In this document: positions 16,613 through 26,345 of the stretch, one piece after another
Layout: the number at the start of each line of letters is the position of its first letter
Numbering within the stretch: the first letter of the stretch is position 1
NCBI GenBank assembly: GCA_964489645.1
Contig: CAZAZT010000030.1
Coordinates: 1-31,135, forward strand
DNA: 31,135 nucleotides
DNA from: JBEEPE01 sp964489645
GTDB taxonomy: Bacteria; Verrucomicrobiota; Verrucomicrobiia; Chthoniobacterales; Chthoniobacteraceae
Direction of reading: 5' to 3'
Translations under genes and position numbers: made by a program
The notes under the pieces: model-generated
Database searches by the model: none
What the model was told of the DNA's origin: nothing
What the model saw: the letters and a program-made list of their open reading frames with translations, nothing else

Positions 16613-19204
16613 TCACTCCGAACGGATCACAAATCCCGCCCCAGCCTGCCCTTCCACCGGTCCATCCACTTGGATCGTCGCTCCCTCAGGGATCTGCCCC
16701 TCCAGCAAACGCATCGACAACGGATCCAACAACCGGTGCTGGATCACCCGCTTGAGCGGCCTCGCTCCAAAGACCGGATCGTACCCCTCCGCCGCCAACG
16801 CCTCCTTGGCAGCATCACTCACCACCAGTTTTCGACCCTGCTCCACCACCCTCGCCATCACCCGCTCCAACTGGATCTCCACAATGCGCCGCAAATCCGC
16901 TTCGCACAACCGATCGAAAAGGATCGTCTCATCGATCCGGTTCAGGAACTCCGGCCGAAAATGCCGCCGCAACGCGTTCAGCACCAACGCCTCACGCTGC
17001 TCCGCATTCTCTGTCTCGAGGATGTGCTGACTCCCCAGATTCGAGGTCATGATCACCACCGTGTTCTTGAAATCTACCACGCGCCCCTTGCCATCCGTGA
17101 TCCGGCCATCATCCAAAACCTGTAACAACACATTGAACACGTCCGGATGTGCCTTCTCGATCTCATCGAACAACACCACCGAATACGGCTTCCGACGCAC
17201 CGCCTCCGTCAACTGCCCCCCATCCTCAAAACCCACATACCCCGGAGGCGCTCCAATCAACCGCGCCACACTGTGCTGCTCCATGTACTCCGTCATGTCG
17301 ATCCGCACCATCGCCTCACCATCGTTGAACAAAAATGAAGCCAACGCCCGCGCCAACTCCGTCTTACCCACACCCGTCGGACCCAAGAAAATGAAAGAAC
17401 CCACCGGACGATGCGGATCCTGCAAACCCGCCCGCGAACGACGGACCGCGTTAGCGATCGCCGAAATCGCTCTGCGCTGACCCACCACCCGTTCGCCCAA
17501 CCGCTCCTCCATCCGCACCAACCGCTCTCGCTCACCCTCCTTCAACGACGTCACCGGAATCCCCGTCCAAGCCGCCACAACCTCCGCGATGTTCTCCTCC
17601 GTGATCTCCTCCTGCAACATCGCCCGCCCCCCCGCAGCCCCCTGATTCATCCGATCCGCCGCCTCCTTGATCCGCTGCTGCAACTCCGGAATACGCCCGT
17701 ACTGGATCTCACTCGCCTTCCCTAGATCACCCGCCCTCTGGCTCTTCTCCAACTCCAACCGCAATGTATCCAACTCCGCATTCAACGTGCGAACGCGATC
17801 GATCTCCGCCTTCTCCCGCTGCCACTGCGCCTTCAACCGCCCCCCCTCCTCCTTCACCTCCGCCAACTCCTTCTCAATCCGACCCAATCGCTCACGACTC
17901 GCCTCGTCCTTCTCCCGCTTCAACGCCTGACGCTCCATCTCCAACTGCATGCCCTGACGCTCCAACGCATCAATCTCCACAGGCATCGATTCCAACTCGA
18001 TCTTCAGTCGAGACGCCGCCTCATCCACCAAATCAACCGCCTTGTCCGGAAGAAACCGGTCCGTGATGTATCGGTTCGACATCGTCGCCGCCGCCACCAA
18101 CGCCGAATCCGCAATCCGTACCCCGTGATGCACCTCATACCGATCCTTCAATCCACGCAAAATCGCCACCGTGTCCTCCACCGACGGCTCATTCACCAAA
18201 ACCGGCTGGAACCGCCGCTCCAAAGCAGGGTCCTTCTCCACATGCTTCCGATACTCGTCCAACGTCGTCGCCCCCACCGTCCGTAACTCCCCACGCGCCA
18301 ACGCAGGCTTCAACATGTTCGACGCATCCATCGACCCCTCCGCCGCCCCAGCTCCCACAATCGTGTGCAACTCGTCGATGAACAGGATGATCGCCCCCTC
18401 CGACTCCGTCACCTCCGCCAAAAACGCCTTCAACCGATCCTCGAACTCCCCACGGAACTTCGCACCCGCAACCATCGAACCCAAATCCAAAGAAATCAGA
18501 CGCTTATCCTTCAATGAATCCGGCACGTCCCCCGCCACAATCCGACGAGCCAACCCCTCCACAATCGCGGTCTTCCCCGTGCCAGGCTCCCCAATCAGCA
18601 CCGGATTGTTCTTCGTGCGCCGCGCCAAGACCTGCATCACTCGCCGGATCTCCGAATCCCTCCCAATCACCGGATCGATCTTGCCCCGACGCGCCAACGC
18701 CGTCAGATCCCGCCCATACTTCTCCAAGGTCCCACGCTTTCCCTCCGGATCCTGATCCGTCACACGCCGCGTCCCACGGATATCCCGGATCGCCCGCTCC
18801 AGCGACTCCAAGCGCCCCCCGTGCTTCTCCACCAACCTCGACGCCGTCGTGCGCCCCCGCATCAGCCCCAACAGGAAATGTTCAACACTTAAAAAATCAT
18901 CTCCAAGCCGAACCCTCTCCTTCTCCGCAGCCTCGAAGGTCAACGCAAGATCCCGAGCCAACGCCGCCTGCCCCCCACCCTGAACCGTCGCCCGCTTTTT
19001 CAACACCTCCCCCAGCTCCTCCCGAACCGCACTCACGCGAACACCCGCCGCTTCAAACACCGGCCCAGCAACCCCCTCACCCTGCTCCAATAACGCAAGC
19101 ACCACGTGCTCGTTATCCAACTCCGCATGGCCCCTCTGACTCGCCGATTCCGACGCCGCCTGTAGCGCCCCCTGAAGTTTATGTGTCATCCGGTCAACGC
19201 GCAT
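16613..19204 (-). CDS. clpB: ClpB disaggregase (Hsp100 chaperone)
   Basis: An 863-residue AAA+ chaperone that, with DnaK, extracts proteins from aggregates in the cytoplasm. The order of parts is complete: N domain 1-145 starting with M-R-V-D-R-M-T-H-K-L-Q, NBD1 with Walker A G-E-P-G-T-G-K-T (205-212) and Walker B I-L-F-I-D-E (273-278), coiled-coil middle domain about 405-525, and NBD2 with G-P-T-G-V-G-K-T (608-615). The NBD1 pore loop reads G-A-K-F-R-G-E-F-E, with Phe where E. coli has Tyr, which keeps an aromatic residue. The second pore loop G-Y-V-G is present. The start agrees with other ClpB proteins. No Shine-Dalgarno and no CIRCE element were found upstream. It is followed by dcd and a hydrolase gene on the same strand. 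Confidence 0.95.
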   Translation of the reverse strand: MRVDRMTHKLQGALQAASESASQRGHAELDNEHVVLALLEQGEGVAGPVFEAAGVRVSAVREELGEVLKKRATVQGGGQAALARDLALTFEAAEKERVRLGDDFLSVEHFLLGLMRGRTTASRLVEKHGGRLESLERAIRDIRGTRRVTDQDPEGKRGTLEKYGRDLTALARRGKIDPVIGRDSEIRRVMQVLARRTKNNPVLIGEPGTGKTAIVEGLARRIVAGDVPDSLKDKRLISLDLGSMVAGAKFRGEFEDRLKAFLAEVTESEGAIILFIDELHTIVGAGAAEGSMDASNMLKPALARGELRTVGATTLDEYRKHVEKDPALERRFQPVLVNEPSVEDTVAILRGLKDRYEVHHGVRIADSALVAAATMSNRYITDRFLPDKAVDLVDEAASRLKIELESMPVEIDALERQGMQLEMERQALKREKDEASRERLGRIEKELAEVKEEGGRLKAQWQREKAEIDRVRTLNAELDTLRLELEKSQRAGDLGKASEIQYGRIPELQQRIKEAADRMNQGAAGGRAMLQEEITEENIAEVVAAWTGIPVTSLKEGERERLVRMEERLGERVVGQRRAISAIANAVRRSRAGLQDPHRPVGSFIFLGPTGVGKTELARALASFLFNDGEAMVRIDMTEYMEQHSVARLIGAPPGYVGFEDGGQLTEAVRRKPYSVVLFDEIEKAHPDVFNVLLQVLDDGRITDGKGRVVDFKNTVVIMTSNLGSQHILETENAEQREALVLNALRRHFRPEFLNRIDETILFDRLCEADLRRIVEIQLERVMARVVEQGRKLVVSDAAKEALAAEGYDPVFGARPLKRVIQHRLLDPLSMRLLEGQIPEGATIQVDGPVEGQAGAGFVIRSE

Positions 19205-19212
19205 ATAGTATG

Positions 19213-19285
19213 ATATTAGGTTTACTCGTCACATCCCGCACAGGATGCTTTGCTTTGCGCATACCCACCGCATAACCCCTGCCAA
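19213..19285 (-). promoter_or_regulatory. Possible clpB promoter region
   Basis: Two weak candidates exist on the minus strand. One is TTGGCA (19285-19280), 16 bases, TATGCG (19263-19258). The other is a TAATAT (19218-19213) in an AT-rich patch only eight bases before the clpB ATG, which would imply an almost leaderless transcript and has no matching -35. No heat-shock sigma consensus or CIRCE inverted repeat was seen. This is a tentative call by eye. Confidence 0.25.
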
Positions 19286-19323
19286 GACCAAAGCCCAGGG
19301 TGTTCAGAGTAAACCGTCCCATT

Positions 19324-19388
19324 AAAGCGCCCATTCGGCATGTTTATACACGCCTGAAAGGCACGGCAATAGGCCATTGCGGCGCTTT
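19324..19388 (-). ncRNA. Candidate structured RNA with a three-way junction
   Basis: In the 242-base gap between the Gfo/Idh/MocA gene and clpB, three stems nest neatly. P1 is a perfect 8-bp stem (19324-19331 with 19381-19388). P2 is a 7-bp stem with a 4-base loop (19337-19343 with 19348-19354). P3 is a 5-bp stem with a 5-base loop (19366-19370 with 19376-19380), stacked directly on P1. One P2 pair is G-U on the minus strand but A-C on the plus strand, which favours minus-strand transcription, toward clpB. It is not a tRNA and I recognise no known RNA family. It could be a leader element of clpB (about 120 bases upstream of its ATG), a processed tail of the upstream operon, or a chance fold. 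Confidence 0.35.
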
Positions 19389-19446
19389 TATTACCCACGT
19401 AAAACCGGATCCCACCCCGCGATTCGTAACCCCGCCACTCACAACG

Positions 19447-20601
19447 TCATTCCAACTCGGGAACCTCAAGCCACCGACGCTGCTCCCAACTCTTCATCCC
19501 CAACTCCGCCAACTGAACCCCCTTCGCACCCTCACGCAATGTCCATGGAAACGGCGCCCCAACCGCCACGTGCTTCAAGAACTCTTCCCACTGGATCTTG
19601 AACGCATTGTCGTAAACCGTCGCATCCGGAACCTCCTGCCAACCCGCAAAGAAATCGATCGGTTGCGCAATATCAGGATTCCAGACCGGACGCGGCGTCG
19701 TCCCCAAACTCTGCACCCAACATTTCCGCAAACCGACCACCGCACTGCCATGCGTCCCATCCACTTGCATCGTCAGCAAATCATCCCGCCGCACACGCAC
19801 CGTCCAAGAACTGTTGAACTGGCAGACCACCCCGTTGTCGCACTCAAAAGTCGCATAACAGGAATCGTCGCTCGTACAAGTGTACGCCGCACCCCGCTCG
19901 TCCAACCGACGCGGGATATGTGTCGCACCCAGACAACTGACCCCACGCACCTTCCCGAAAAGGTTATCAATCAGATACCTCCAATGACAAAGCATATCCA
20001 CGATGATCCCTCCCCCCTCCTCCTTGCGATAATTCCAAGACGGCCTCTGCGCCGGCTGATCCTCGTCCTCACCAGAAAACACCCAATATCCGAACTCCCC
20101 GCGAACGCTCAGGATGCGACCAAAAAAACCTTGGTCCCGTAGCGTTCGGAACTTCCGGATCCCGTTGAGCCACAGCTTGTCCTGCACAACCCCATTCCGG
20201 ACGCCCGCCTCCTCGCACAACCGCGCCAACCGCAACGCCTCCGCCGATTCAACCGCCGTCGGTTTCTCGCAGTAGATCGATTTCCCCGCACGAACCGCGC
20301 GCTCCACAAAACCAGCACGCTGCAAAGTGCCACTCGCATCAAAGAACACCTCATCTCGCGGGTCCGCCAACGCAGCATCCAGATCCGTCGTGAACCGCTC
20401 CACTCCCGTTCGAGCCGCCAACGCGCGGAGCTTCTCCTCGTTCCGACCCGTCAAGATCGGATCCGGCATCAAGACCTCCCCCGTCCCCAACCGCACCCCA
20501 CCCTGCTCCTGGATCGCTCGGATCGAGCGGATCAGATGCTGATTCGTGCCCATCCGGCCCGTAACCCCATTCATGATGATGCCAATACGCCTTGTTTTCA
20601 T
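19447..20601 (-). CDS. Gfo/Idh/MocA family oxidoreductase
   Basis: A 384-residue NAD(P)-dependent sugar or cyclitol dehydrogenase-like protein. The N-terminal Rossmann segment reads R-I-G-I-I-M-N-G-V-T-G-R-M-G-T-N, a variant of the usual G-x-G-x-x-G loop. The family motif C-E-K-P-T-A lies at 111-116, where the Lys of E-K-P is the conserved catalytic-site residue, and a C-terminal alpha/beta substrate domain follows with G-G-G-I-I-V-D-M-L-C-H-W. It is the second gene of a minus-strand pair, 41 bases after a TIM-barrel epimerase-like gene, a classic combination for catabolism of inositols or unusual sugars. An A-rich AAAGGA precedes the ATG very closely and is a weak ribosome binding site at best. 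The substrate is unknown. A candidate structured element lies 58 bases downstream. Confidence 0.85.
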   Translation of the reverse strand: MKTRRIGIIMNGVTGRMGTNQHLIRSIRAIQEQGGVRLGTGEVLMPDPILTGRNEEKLRALAARTGVERFTTDLDAALADPRDEVFFDASGTLQRAGFVERAVRAGKSIYCEKPTAVESAEALRLARLCEEAGVRNGVVQDKLWLNGIRKFRTLRDQGFFGRILSVRGEFGYWVFSGEDEDQPAQRPSWNYRKEEGGGIIVDMLCHWRYLIDNLFGKVRGVSCLGATHIPRRLDERGAAYTCTSDDSCYATFECDNGVVCQFNSSWTVRVRRDDLLTMQVDGTHGSAVVGLRKCWVQSLGTTPRPVWNPDIAQPIDFFAGWQEVPDATVYDNAFKIQWEEFLKHVAVGAPFPWTLREGAKGVQLAELGMKSWEQRRWLEVPELE

Positions 20602-20642
20602 AATCCTTTTTCGTTTAACGCTTTAAGACACTTCACAACACC

Positions 20643-21461
20643 TCACCCCGCGATCGTTTCTCGATACGCCTCGACAATCCGCTTGAGCAACTCACGCGAA
20701 TCCAGTGCCCACAACCGGTGAGAAAAGATCTCCACCTCCCGAAACCCGCGAAAACCCACCGAGTCCACCCTCTCGCTGATCCGCCGCAACGGGATACACC
20801 CCTCACCCATCAACCCGCGGTCATTCAGAAGATCAACCGTCGGTGTCCTCCAATCGCACACATGGAACGCATCCAATCGCCCTTTCCGCGCGGTCAGCGC
20901 AATCTGCTCCCCCAGATCAGGATCCCACCACACATGGTAAACATCCAACGCGATCCCAAGCCCCTCCGGCGATCCCAACGCATCGCAAACGGCATTCGCC
21001 TGACGCAACGTGCTGATCGCGCTCCGATCATCCGCATACATCGGATGAAGCGGCTCGATCAACAAGCGGACACCCGCTGAAACCGCCATAGGCAGCACCG
21101 CCGCAATGCCATCCGTGATCTGGCTGCGCGACACTTCCAAAGGCTGCCCCGGCACCGCCCCACACACCAGCACCACCGAAGGCGCCCCGATCGCATGCGC
21201 CTCCTCGATCGCCAATCGATTGTCGTCCAGAGCTTTCTGTCGACCTTGAACATCCACCGCCGGAAAGAATCCCCCGCGACACAAACTCACAACGTCCATC
21301 CCCGAATCACGGATCATCCGCCCCGATTCACCTAGCGGCCTCCCCAATAACGCATTGCGCCACACCGTGATCCCCTTCACCCCTTGCCGAGGATACTCCT
21401 CCACGCATTCCATGAGCGACAATCCCTTGGTGGTGATGGTGTGAACACACAAACGTTCCAT
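20643..21461 (-). CDS. TIM-barrel sugar phosphate isomerase/epimerase-like protein
   Basis: A 272-residue xylose-isomerase-like TIM barrel (AP endonuclease 2 superfamily, IolE/IolI-like). Metal and catalytic positions visible are Glu136 in L-L-I-E-P-L-H-P, Asp173 and His176 in A-L-D-V-Y-H-V-W-W-D, His200 in F-H-V-C-D-W and Glu244 in E-V-E-I-F-S, in the order expected for the family. The frame is open to 21560. The ATG at 21461 is preferred because homologues begin about here (M-E-R-L-C-V-H-T-I-T-T-K) and the upstream codons look non-coding. A GAGGA eight bases before the 21560 ATG keeps the longer start possible. It is the first gene of an operon with a Gfo/Idh/MocA oxidoreductase and is divergent from manA, so joint metabolism of a sugar or polyol is inferred. 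Confidence 0.8.
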   Translation of the reverse strand: MERLCVHTITTKGLSLMECVEEYPRQGVKGITVWRNALLGRPLGESGRMIRDSGMDVVSLCRGGFFPAVDVQGRQKALDDNRLAIEEAHAIGAPSVVLVCGAVPGQPLEVSRSQITDGIAAVLPMAVSAGVRLLIEPLHPMYADDRSAISTLRQANAVCDALGSPEGLGIALDVYHVWWDPDLGEQIALTARKGRLDAFHVCDWRTPTVDLLNDRGLMGEGCIPLRRISERVDSVGFRGFREVEIFSHRLWALDSRELLKRIVEAYRETIAG

Positions 21462-21629
21462 CAGAGAAGTATCACCCACAATCAGCCACCGGTAAAATCG
21501 CCCTTTCTGTTCGTACCCATCGAAATATCCGAACTCCCACACAGGACCCAAAGAGAGCATTCCTCACGTCCTCACGATTCCGTTGCGTTGATTGCACAAC
21601 CCATCCGCGATACACGAAACCCACCCCGC

Positions 21630-22625
21630 ATGCTTCCCGATTCCGCTTTCCACGCCCCCCTCACCTTCACGCCCCTGCTCAAGGAGCGCATCTGGGGCGG
21701 CACTCGGCTGTCCAGTGTCCTCGGCCGAACCCTCCCTCCAAACGCCCATGCCATCGGTGAATCCTGGGAAATCTGCGACCGCCCAGACGACCAATCCATC
21801 GTGTCGAACGGCCCACTCAAGGGAACCTCGCTCCACGATCTCTGGCGGAACTTCCGCACCCCAATCTTCGGGGCCCCCTTCAAAGACCACCCATCCCCGA
21901 ACTTCCCGCTCCTGTTCAAACTTCTCGATGCCACCGACACGCTCTCCGTTCAAGTCCACCCCCCCGCATCCATCGCATCTCGCCTCGGCGGTGAACCAAA
22001 AACCGAGGCCTGGCACATCCTCGATTCTGCACCCGATGCCCACGTCTTCGCCGGATTCAACGCACCTGACCTCACCGCAGAATCCTTCAGAACGCTCCTC
22101 TCGGAAAGGAACGCCGCATCGGTCCTCCACCGCATACCCGTTCGCTCCGGTGACACCCTCTTCATCCCCAGCGGACGCTGCCACGCCATCGGCGCAGGCT
22201 GCCTCATCGCAGAGATCCAACAGAACAGCGACACCACCTACCGCTTGTTCGATTGGAACCGCGTCGGACCCGACGGACAGCCTCGAGAGCTTCACACCGA
22301 ACAGGCCCTCCAATGCCTCGACTTCACCGACCTGCAACCCACTCTCCACTCAGCTCAAACGCCCCTGCTCAACGAGTATTTCCAGCTCCACCAACTCCAC
22401 CTGCAACCCGCTCAACCCTGGCAGAAACCGCCCGAAACCTTCGCGATCATCCACGTCCTCGCCGGATCTCTCGCACATCAAGAAAGGACGTTCTCAAAAG
22501 GCGAAACACTCCTCACCCCCGCATCCATGCCCCACGCCTCCCTCACCCCATCCAACGACACATCGATCCTGATGATACAGCTACCAGAGGCCCCAGTTGC
22601 AAAAGAACAATCGGAAACGCCTTAA
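21630..22625 (+). CDS. manA: Class I mannose-6-phosphate isomerase
   Basis: A 331-residue zinc-dependent enzyme interconverting mannose 6-phosphate and fructose 6-phosphate, of the short type I form (Bacillus ManA is about 315). Likely zinc ligands are Gln108 and His110 in S-V-Q-V-H-P, Glu126 in P-K-T-E-A-W and His185 in G-R-C-H-A-I-G-A-G. The block L-I-A-E-I-Q-Q-N-S-D-T-T-Y-R-L-F-D-W is diagnostic. The N-terminus L-T-F-T-P-L-L-K-E-R-I-W-G-G sets the start at 21630; the longer frame from 21384 overlaps the divergent epimerase gene and is not coding. No Shine-Dalgarno precedes it. It links mannose use, or GDP-mannose supply for surface glycans, to glycolysis. Confidence 0.92.
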   Translation: MLPDSAFHAPLTFTPLLKERIWGGTRLSSVLGRTLPPNAHAIGESWEICDRPDDQSIVSNGPLKGTSLHDLWRNFRTPIFGAPFKDHPSPNFPLLFKLLDATDTLSVQVHPPASIASRLGGEPKTEAWHILDSAPDAHVFAGFNAPDLTAESFRTLLSERNAASVLHRIPVRSGDTLFIPSGRCHAIGAGCLIAEIQQNSDTTYRLFDWNRVGPDGQPRELHTEQALQCLDFTDLQPTLHSAQTPLLNEYFQLHQLHLQPAQPWQKPPETFAIIHVLAGSLAHQERTFSKGETLLTPASMPHASLTPSNDTSILMIQLPEAPVAKEQSETP

Positions 22626-22766
22626 AAAACCACACCTTCACCCCCATCTGTCGCAACCTAGCCCGTCAGAGCGACTTCCCGCTCCTCCACCGCGCGCTGA
22701 TCCCCGCATCAAACCGAGTTCCCAACCGAACACCCCCCTCTAGCGCCGCCATTTTCCCTAATCACC

Positions 22767-22796
22767 TTGCGAATAGGGTCGGTTGCTCCCTAGAAC
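22767..22796 (+). promoter_or_regulatory. Possible promoter of the sucC-sucD-citrate synthase cluster
   Basis: TTGCGA (22767-22772) and TAGAAC (22791-22796) are separated by 18 bases, about 110 bases upstream of the sucC start. They match a vegetative sigma consensus only partially. This is the best candidate by eye in the 280-base gap after manA. Confidence 0.3.
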
Positions 22797-22840
22797 ACAC
22801 GCTGGTTTTTTCATCGCCCAATCGCCCGACCAAAAGGAAA

Positions 22841-22860
22841 GGCACCGAAATGTGCCGGTG
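22841..22860 (+). promoter_or_regulatory. Small alternative hairpins in the sucC leader
   Basis: GGCAC (22841-22845) can pair with GTGCC (22852-22856). Alternatively CACCG (22843-22847) can pair with CGGTG (22856-22860). The two stems exclude each other. They are short and could be chance. They lie 46 bases before the sucC ATG. Confidence 0.2.
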
Positions 22861-22905
22861 AAAAAAACCGCGCCAAGCATTTCACATCCTTTCACACCAC
22901 TCGAC

Positions 22906-24102
<1,197 letters not shown>

Positions 24103-24132
24103 CCGGAACCCGAACCACTCACTCCCCACACC

Positions 24133-25041
24133 ATGTCCATCCTCGTCAAAGCCGACTCACGAATCCTCATCCAAGGGATCACCGGTTCCTTCGGAGCGCG
24201 CCACGCCCAGCTCTCCCTCGATTACGGCACCGCCGTCGTCGCAGGCGTCACCCCCGGCAAAGGCGGCCAGTTCTTCGAACACGGCTCCCATCGCGTCCCC
24301 ATCTTCGACACCGTCGATGAAGCCGTGCGCGAAACCGGCGCAACCGTCTCCACCATCTTCGTCCCCCCTCCGTTCGCCGCAGACGCAATCCTCGAATCCG
24401 TCGACGCCGGACTCGACCTCGCAGTCGCCATCACCGAGGGAATCCCCGTCAACGACATGATCCGCGTGAAGCACAAGATGAAAGGCAGCAAAACGCGGCT
24501 CGTCGGTCCGAACTGCCCCGGCATCGTCACCCCAGGAACCGGCGAAAATTCGAAGGGCGGATGCCGCATCGGGATCGCCCCAGGTTACATCCACAAAAAA
24601 GGGAACGTCGGAGTCGTTTCCCGCTCAGGCACACTCACCTATGAAGCAGTGTTCCAGCTCACCTCCCGCGGCTTCGGTCAATCCACGTGCGTCGGCATCG
24701 GCGGTGACCCTGTCAACGGAACCTCTCATCTCGATGTCCTCAAGATGTTCAACGACGACCCGGAAACCGAAGCCATCATCATGATCGGCGAAATCGGGGG
24801 GACCAACGAAGAAGAGGCCGCAGAATGGATCGGCAAAAACTGCAAGAAGCCGGTCGCCGGATTCATCGCCGGAGCAACAGCGCCTCCCGGAAGACGCATG
24901 GGCCACGCTGGCGCCATCGTGTCCGGCGGGAAAGGGACCGCAGAAGGGAAGATCGCAGCAATGCGGGCCGCCGGCATTGCCGTGGCGCAAACCCCTTCCG
25001 TCATGGCCGAAACCCTGCTACGCCACTGGGGCAAGATCTGA
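24133..25041 (+). CDS. sucD: Succinate-CoA ligase, alpha subunit
   Basis: A 302-residue subunit binding CoA and carrying the phosphohistidine intermediate. The N-terminal CoA-binding Rossmann part reads I-L-I-Q-G-I-T-G-S-F-G-A-R-H. G-P-N-C-P-G-I at about 125-131 is the family motif, and the active histidine is His258 in M-G-H-A-G-A-I-V-S-G-G. Length is slightly above E. coli SucD (289). It lies 30 bases after sucC and 65 bases before citrate synthase, so the three are probably co-transcribed and the two subunits are made together. The bases before the ATG are C/A-rich (CCCCACACC) with no ribosome binding motif. Confidence 0.96.
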   Translation: MSILVKADSRILIQGITGSFGARHAQLSLDYGTAVVAGVTPGKGGQFFEHGSHRVPIFDTVDEAVRETGATVSTIFVPPPFAADAILESVDAGLDLAVAITEGIPVNDMIRVKHKMKGSKTRLVGPNCPGIVTPGTGENSKGGCRIGIAPGYIHKKGNVGVVSRSGTLTYEAVFQLTSRGFGQSTCVGIGGDPVNGTSHLDVLKMFNDDPETEAIIMIGEIGGTNEEEAAEWIGKNCKKPVAGFIAGATAPPGRRMGHAGAIVSGGKGTAEGKIAAMRAAGIAVAQTPSVMAETLLRHWGKI

Positions 25042-25106
25042 TCGCCCCCTTGCGCGCCCCCCTCACAACACCCCCCAATCCAACTTCATCAAACCATCCC
25101 CGTCCT

Positions 25107-26222
25107 ATGCCAGTCGTCGCAAAAGGCCTTGAAGGCATCGTAGCAAACTCCACCGCCATCTCCGACGTTCGCGGGGATATCGGACAACTCATCTATGCCG
25201 GTTACGACATCAACGAACTCGCAGGAAAAGCGAGCTTCGAAGAGGTCATCCACCTGCTCTGGCATGGTGAACTCCCATCCCAAACGCAACTCGATTCGCT
25301 CACCGAAAAACTCCGCGCCCAACGCGAGCTTCCTCAAGGCGTGATCGACTTCCTCAAGACCGCCCCGAAGGACGCGTCACCAATGGACGTCATCCGGACC
25401 GGAGTCTCCCTCCTCGGCCTGTACGACTCGGAGGACGGTCCCGAAGCGAACTATCATCGCGCAATCAACATCACCGCGAAAATCGGGGTGATCGCCGCGT
25501 ACTTCCATCGTCTTCGGCAGGGAAAAGATCTTCCGCCCGTGCGTCAGGACCTCTCCGAAGCCGCTCACTTCCTCTACCTCATCAACGGCACAGAGCCCAC
25601 CGCGGAGGCCACGCAAACCCTCGACGTCGCCTACGTGCTCCACGCCGACCACGGCATGAACGCCAGCACCTTCAGCGCGCGCGTCACCATCGCAACGCTC
25701 AGCGACATGTTCTCCGCGGTCACCTCGGCCATCGGAACCCTCAAAGGCCCCCTCCACGGAGGTGCCAACGAAGGCGTCATCCACATGCTCCAAGAAATCG
25801 GTAGCGAAGACCGTGTCGACCCATGGCTCGAACAACAGCTCGCCGAGAAAAAGAAGATCATGGGAATCGGCCATCGCGTCTACAAAGTTCTCGACCCCCG
25901 CGCACCCCACCTCCAACGGATGGCCATCAAACTCACCGAACAACTCGGCGAACCAAAATGGATCCGCATGAGCGAGCGCATCGCCACCGTGATGCGTGAG
26001 AGAAAAAGCCTCAACGCGAACGTCGATTTCTACTCGGCCACCGTCTACTACAGCCTCGGCATCCCAACCGACCTGTTCACACCAATTTTCGCGATCTCAC
26101 GCACCTCCGGCTGGACCGCTCACATCCTCGAACAGCTCGCAGACAACCGCCTCTACCGCCCCCTCAGCGAGTACACCGGGCCGGCCGTCGGCAAAGTCGT
26201 CAAACCCATCGCCCAGCGCTGA
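25107..26222 (+). CDS. gltA: Citrate synthase (short bacterial type)
   Basis: A 371-residue enzyme condensing acetyl-CoA with oxaloacetate, of the short dimeric type found in Gram-positives and many other bacteria rather than the about 430-residue E. coli GltA. Catalytic positions are His217 in G-P-L-H-G-G-A-N-E and Asp307 in N-V-D-F-Y-S-A, with oxaloacetate-binding His182 in A-D-H-G-M-N-A-S and His256 in G-I-G-H-R-V-Y-K. The start at 25107 is set by the N-terminus of short citrate synthases (G-L-E-G-I-V-A-N-S-T); the open frame from 24825 overlaps sucD. 2-methylcitrate synthase is an alternative, since the two cannot be separated by eye, but clustering with sucCD favours citrate synthase. 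A strong stem-loop follows. Confidence 0.92.
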   Translation: MPVVAKGLEGIVANSTAISDVRGDIGQLIYAGYDINELAGKASFEEVIHLLWHGELPSQTQLDSLTEKLRAQRELPQGVIDFLKTAPKDASPMDVIRTGVSLLGLYDSEDGPEANYHRAINITAKIGVIAAYFHRLRQGKDLPPVRQDLSEAAHFLYLINGTEPTAEATQTLDVAYVLHADHGMNASTFSARVTIATLSDMFSAVTSAIGTLKGPLHGGANEGVIHMLQEIGSEDRVDPWLEQQLAEKKKIMGIGHRVYKVLDPRAPHLQRMAIKLTEQLGEPKWIRMSERIATVMRERKSLNANVDFYSATVYYSLGIPTDLFTPIFAISRTSGWTAHILEQLADNRLYRPLSEYTGPAVGKVVKPIAQR

Positions 26223-26278
26223 CCCAGACGCCGGCACCATGGAACCCCATGTCGTGTCCGTAAACAGATCATCCCTTC

Positions 26279-26308
26279 TCAGGGGGCGCCAAAAAAGGTG
26301 CCCCCTGA
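26279..26308 (+). terminator. Strong stem-loop after the TCA cluster
   Basis: TCAGGGGGCGCC (26279-26290) pairs with GGTGCCCCCTGA (26297-26308) around a loop of six A. One of the 12 pairs is G-U on the plus strand but C-A on the minus strand, which favours plus-strand transcription. It lies 56 bases after the citrate synthase stop. A proper U-tract is missing (ATGATTTAAC follows), so it may act as a weak terminator or as a 3-prime stabilising or processing hairpin before the next oxidoreductase gene. Confidence 0.6.
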
Positions 26309-26345
26309 ATGATTTAACACGCTCACCAAAAACCATATCCCTGAC

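Noticed and set aside
19205..19300. CIRCE or heat-shock sigma promoter before clpB
   Set aside because: No TTAGCACTC-type inverted repeat was found. The only nearby inverted repeat (19232-19247) has a 5-bp stem and is too weak.
21461..21560. N-terminal extension of the TIM-barrel gene
   Set aside because: Homologues appear to begin at the internal Met, and the upstream 33 codons show different base composition and no domain. It is kept only as a possible alternative start because of a GAGGA site.
22850..22861. Four-codon upstream frame (Met-Cys-Arg-stop) as a leader peptide of sucC
   Set aside because: It is too short and has no ribosome binding site. It is likely chance, though it overlaps the alternative hairpins.
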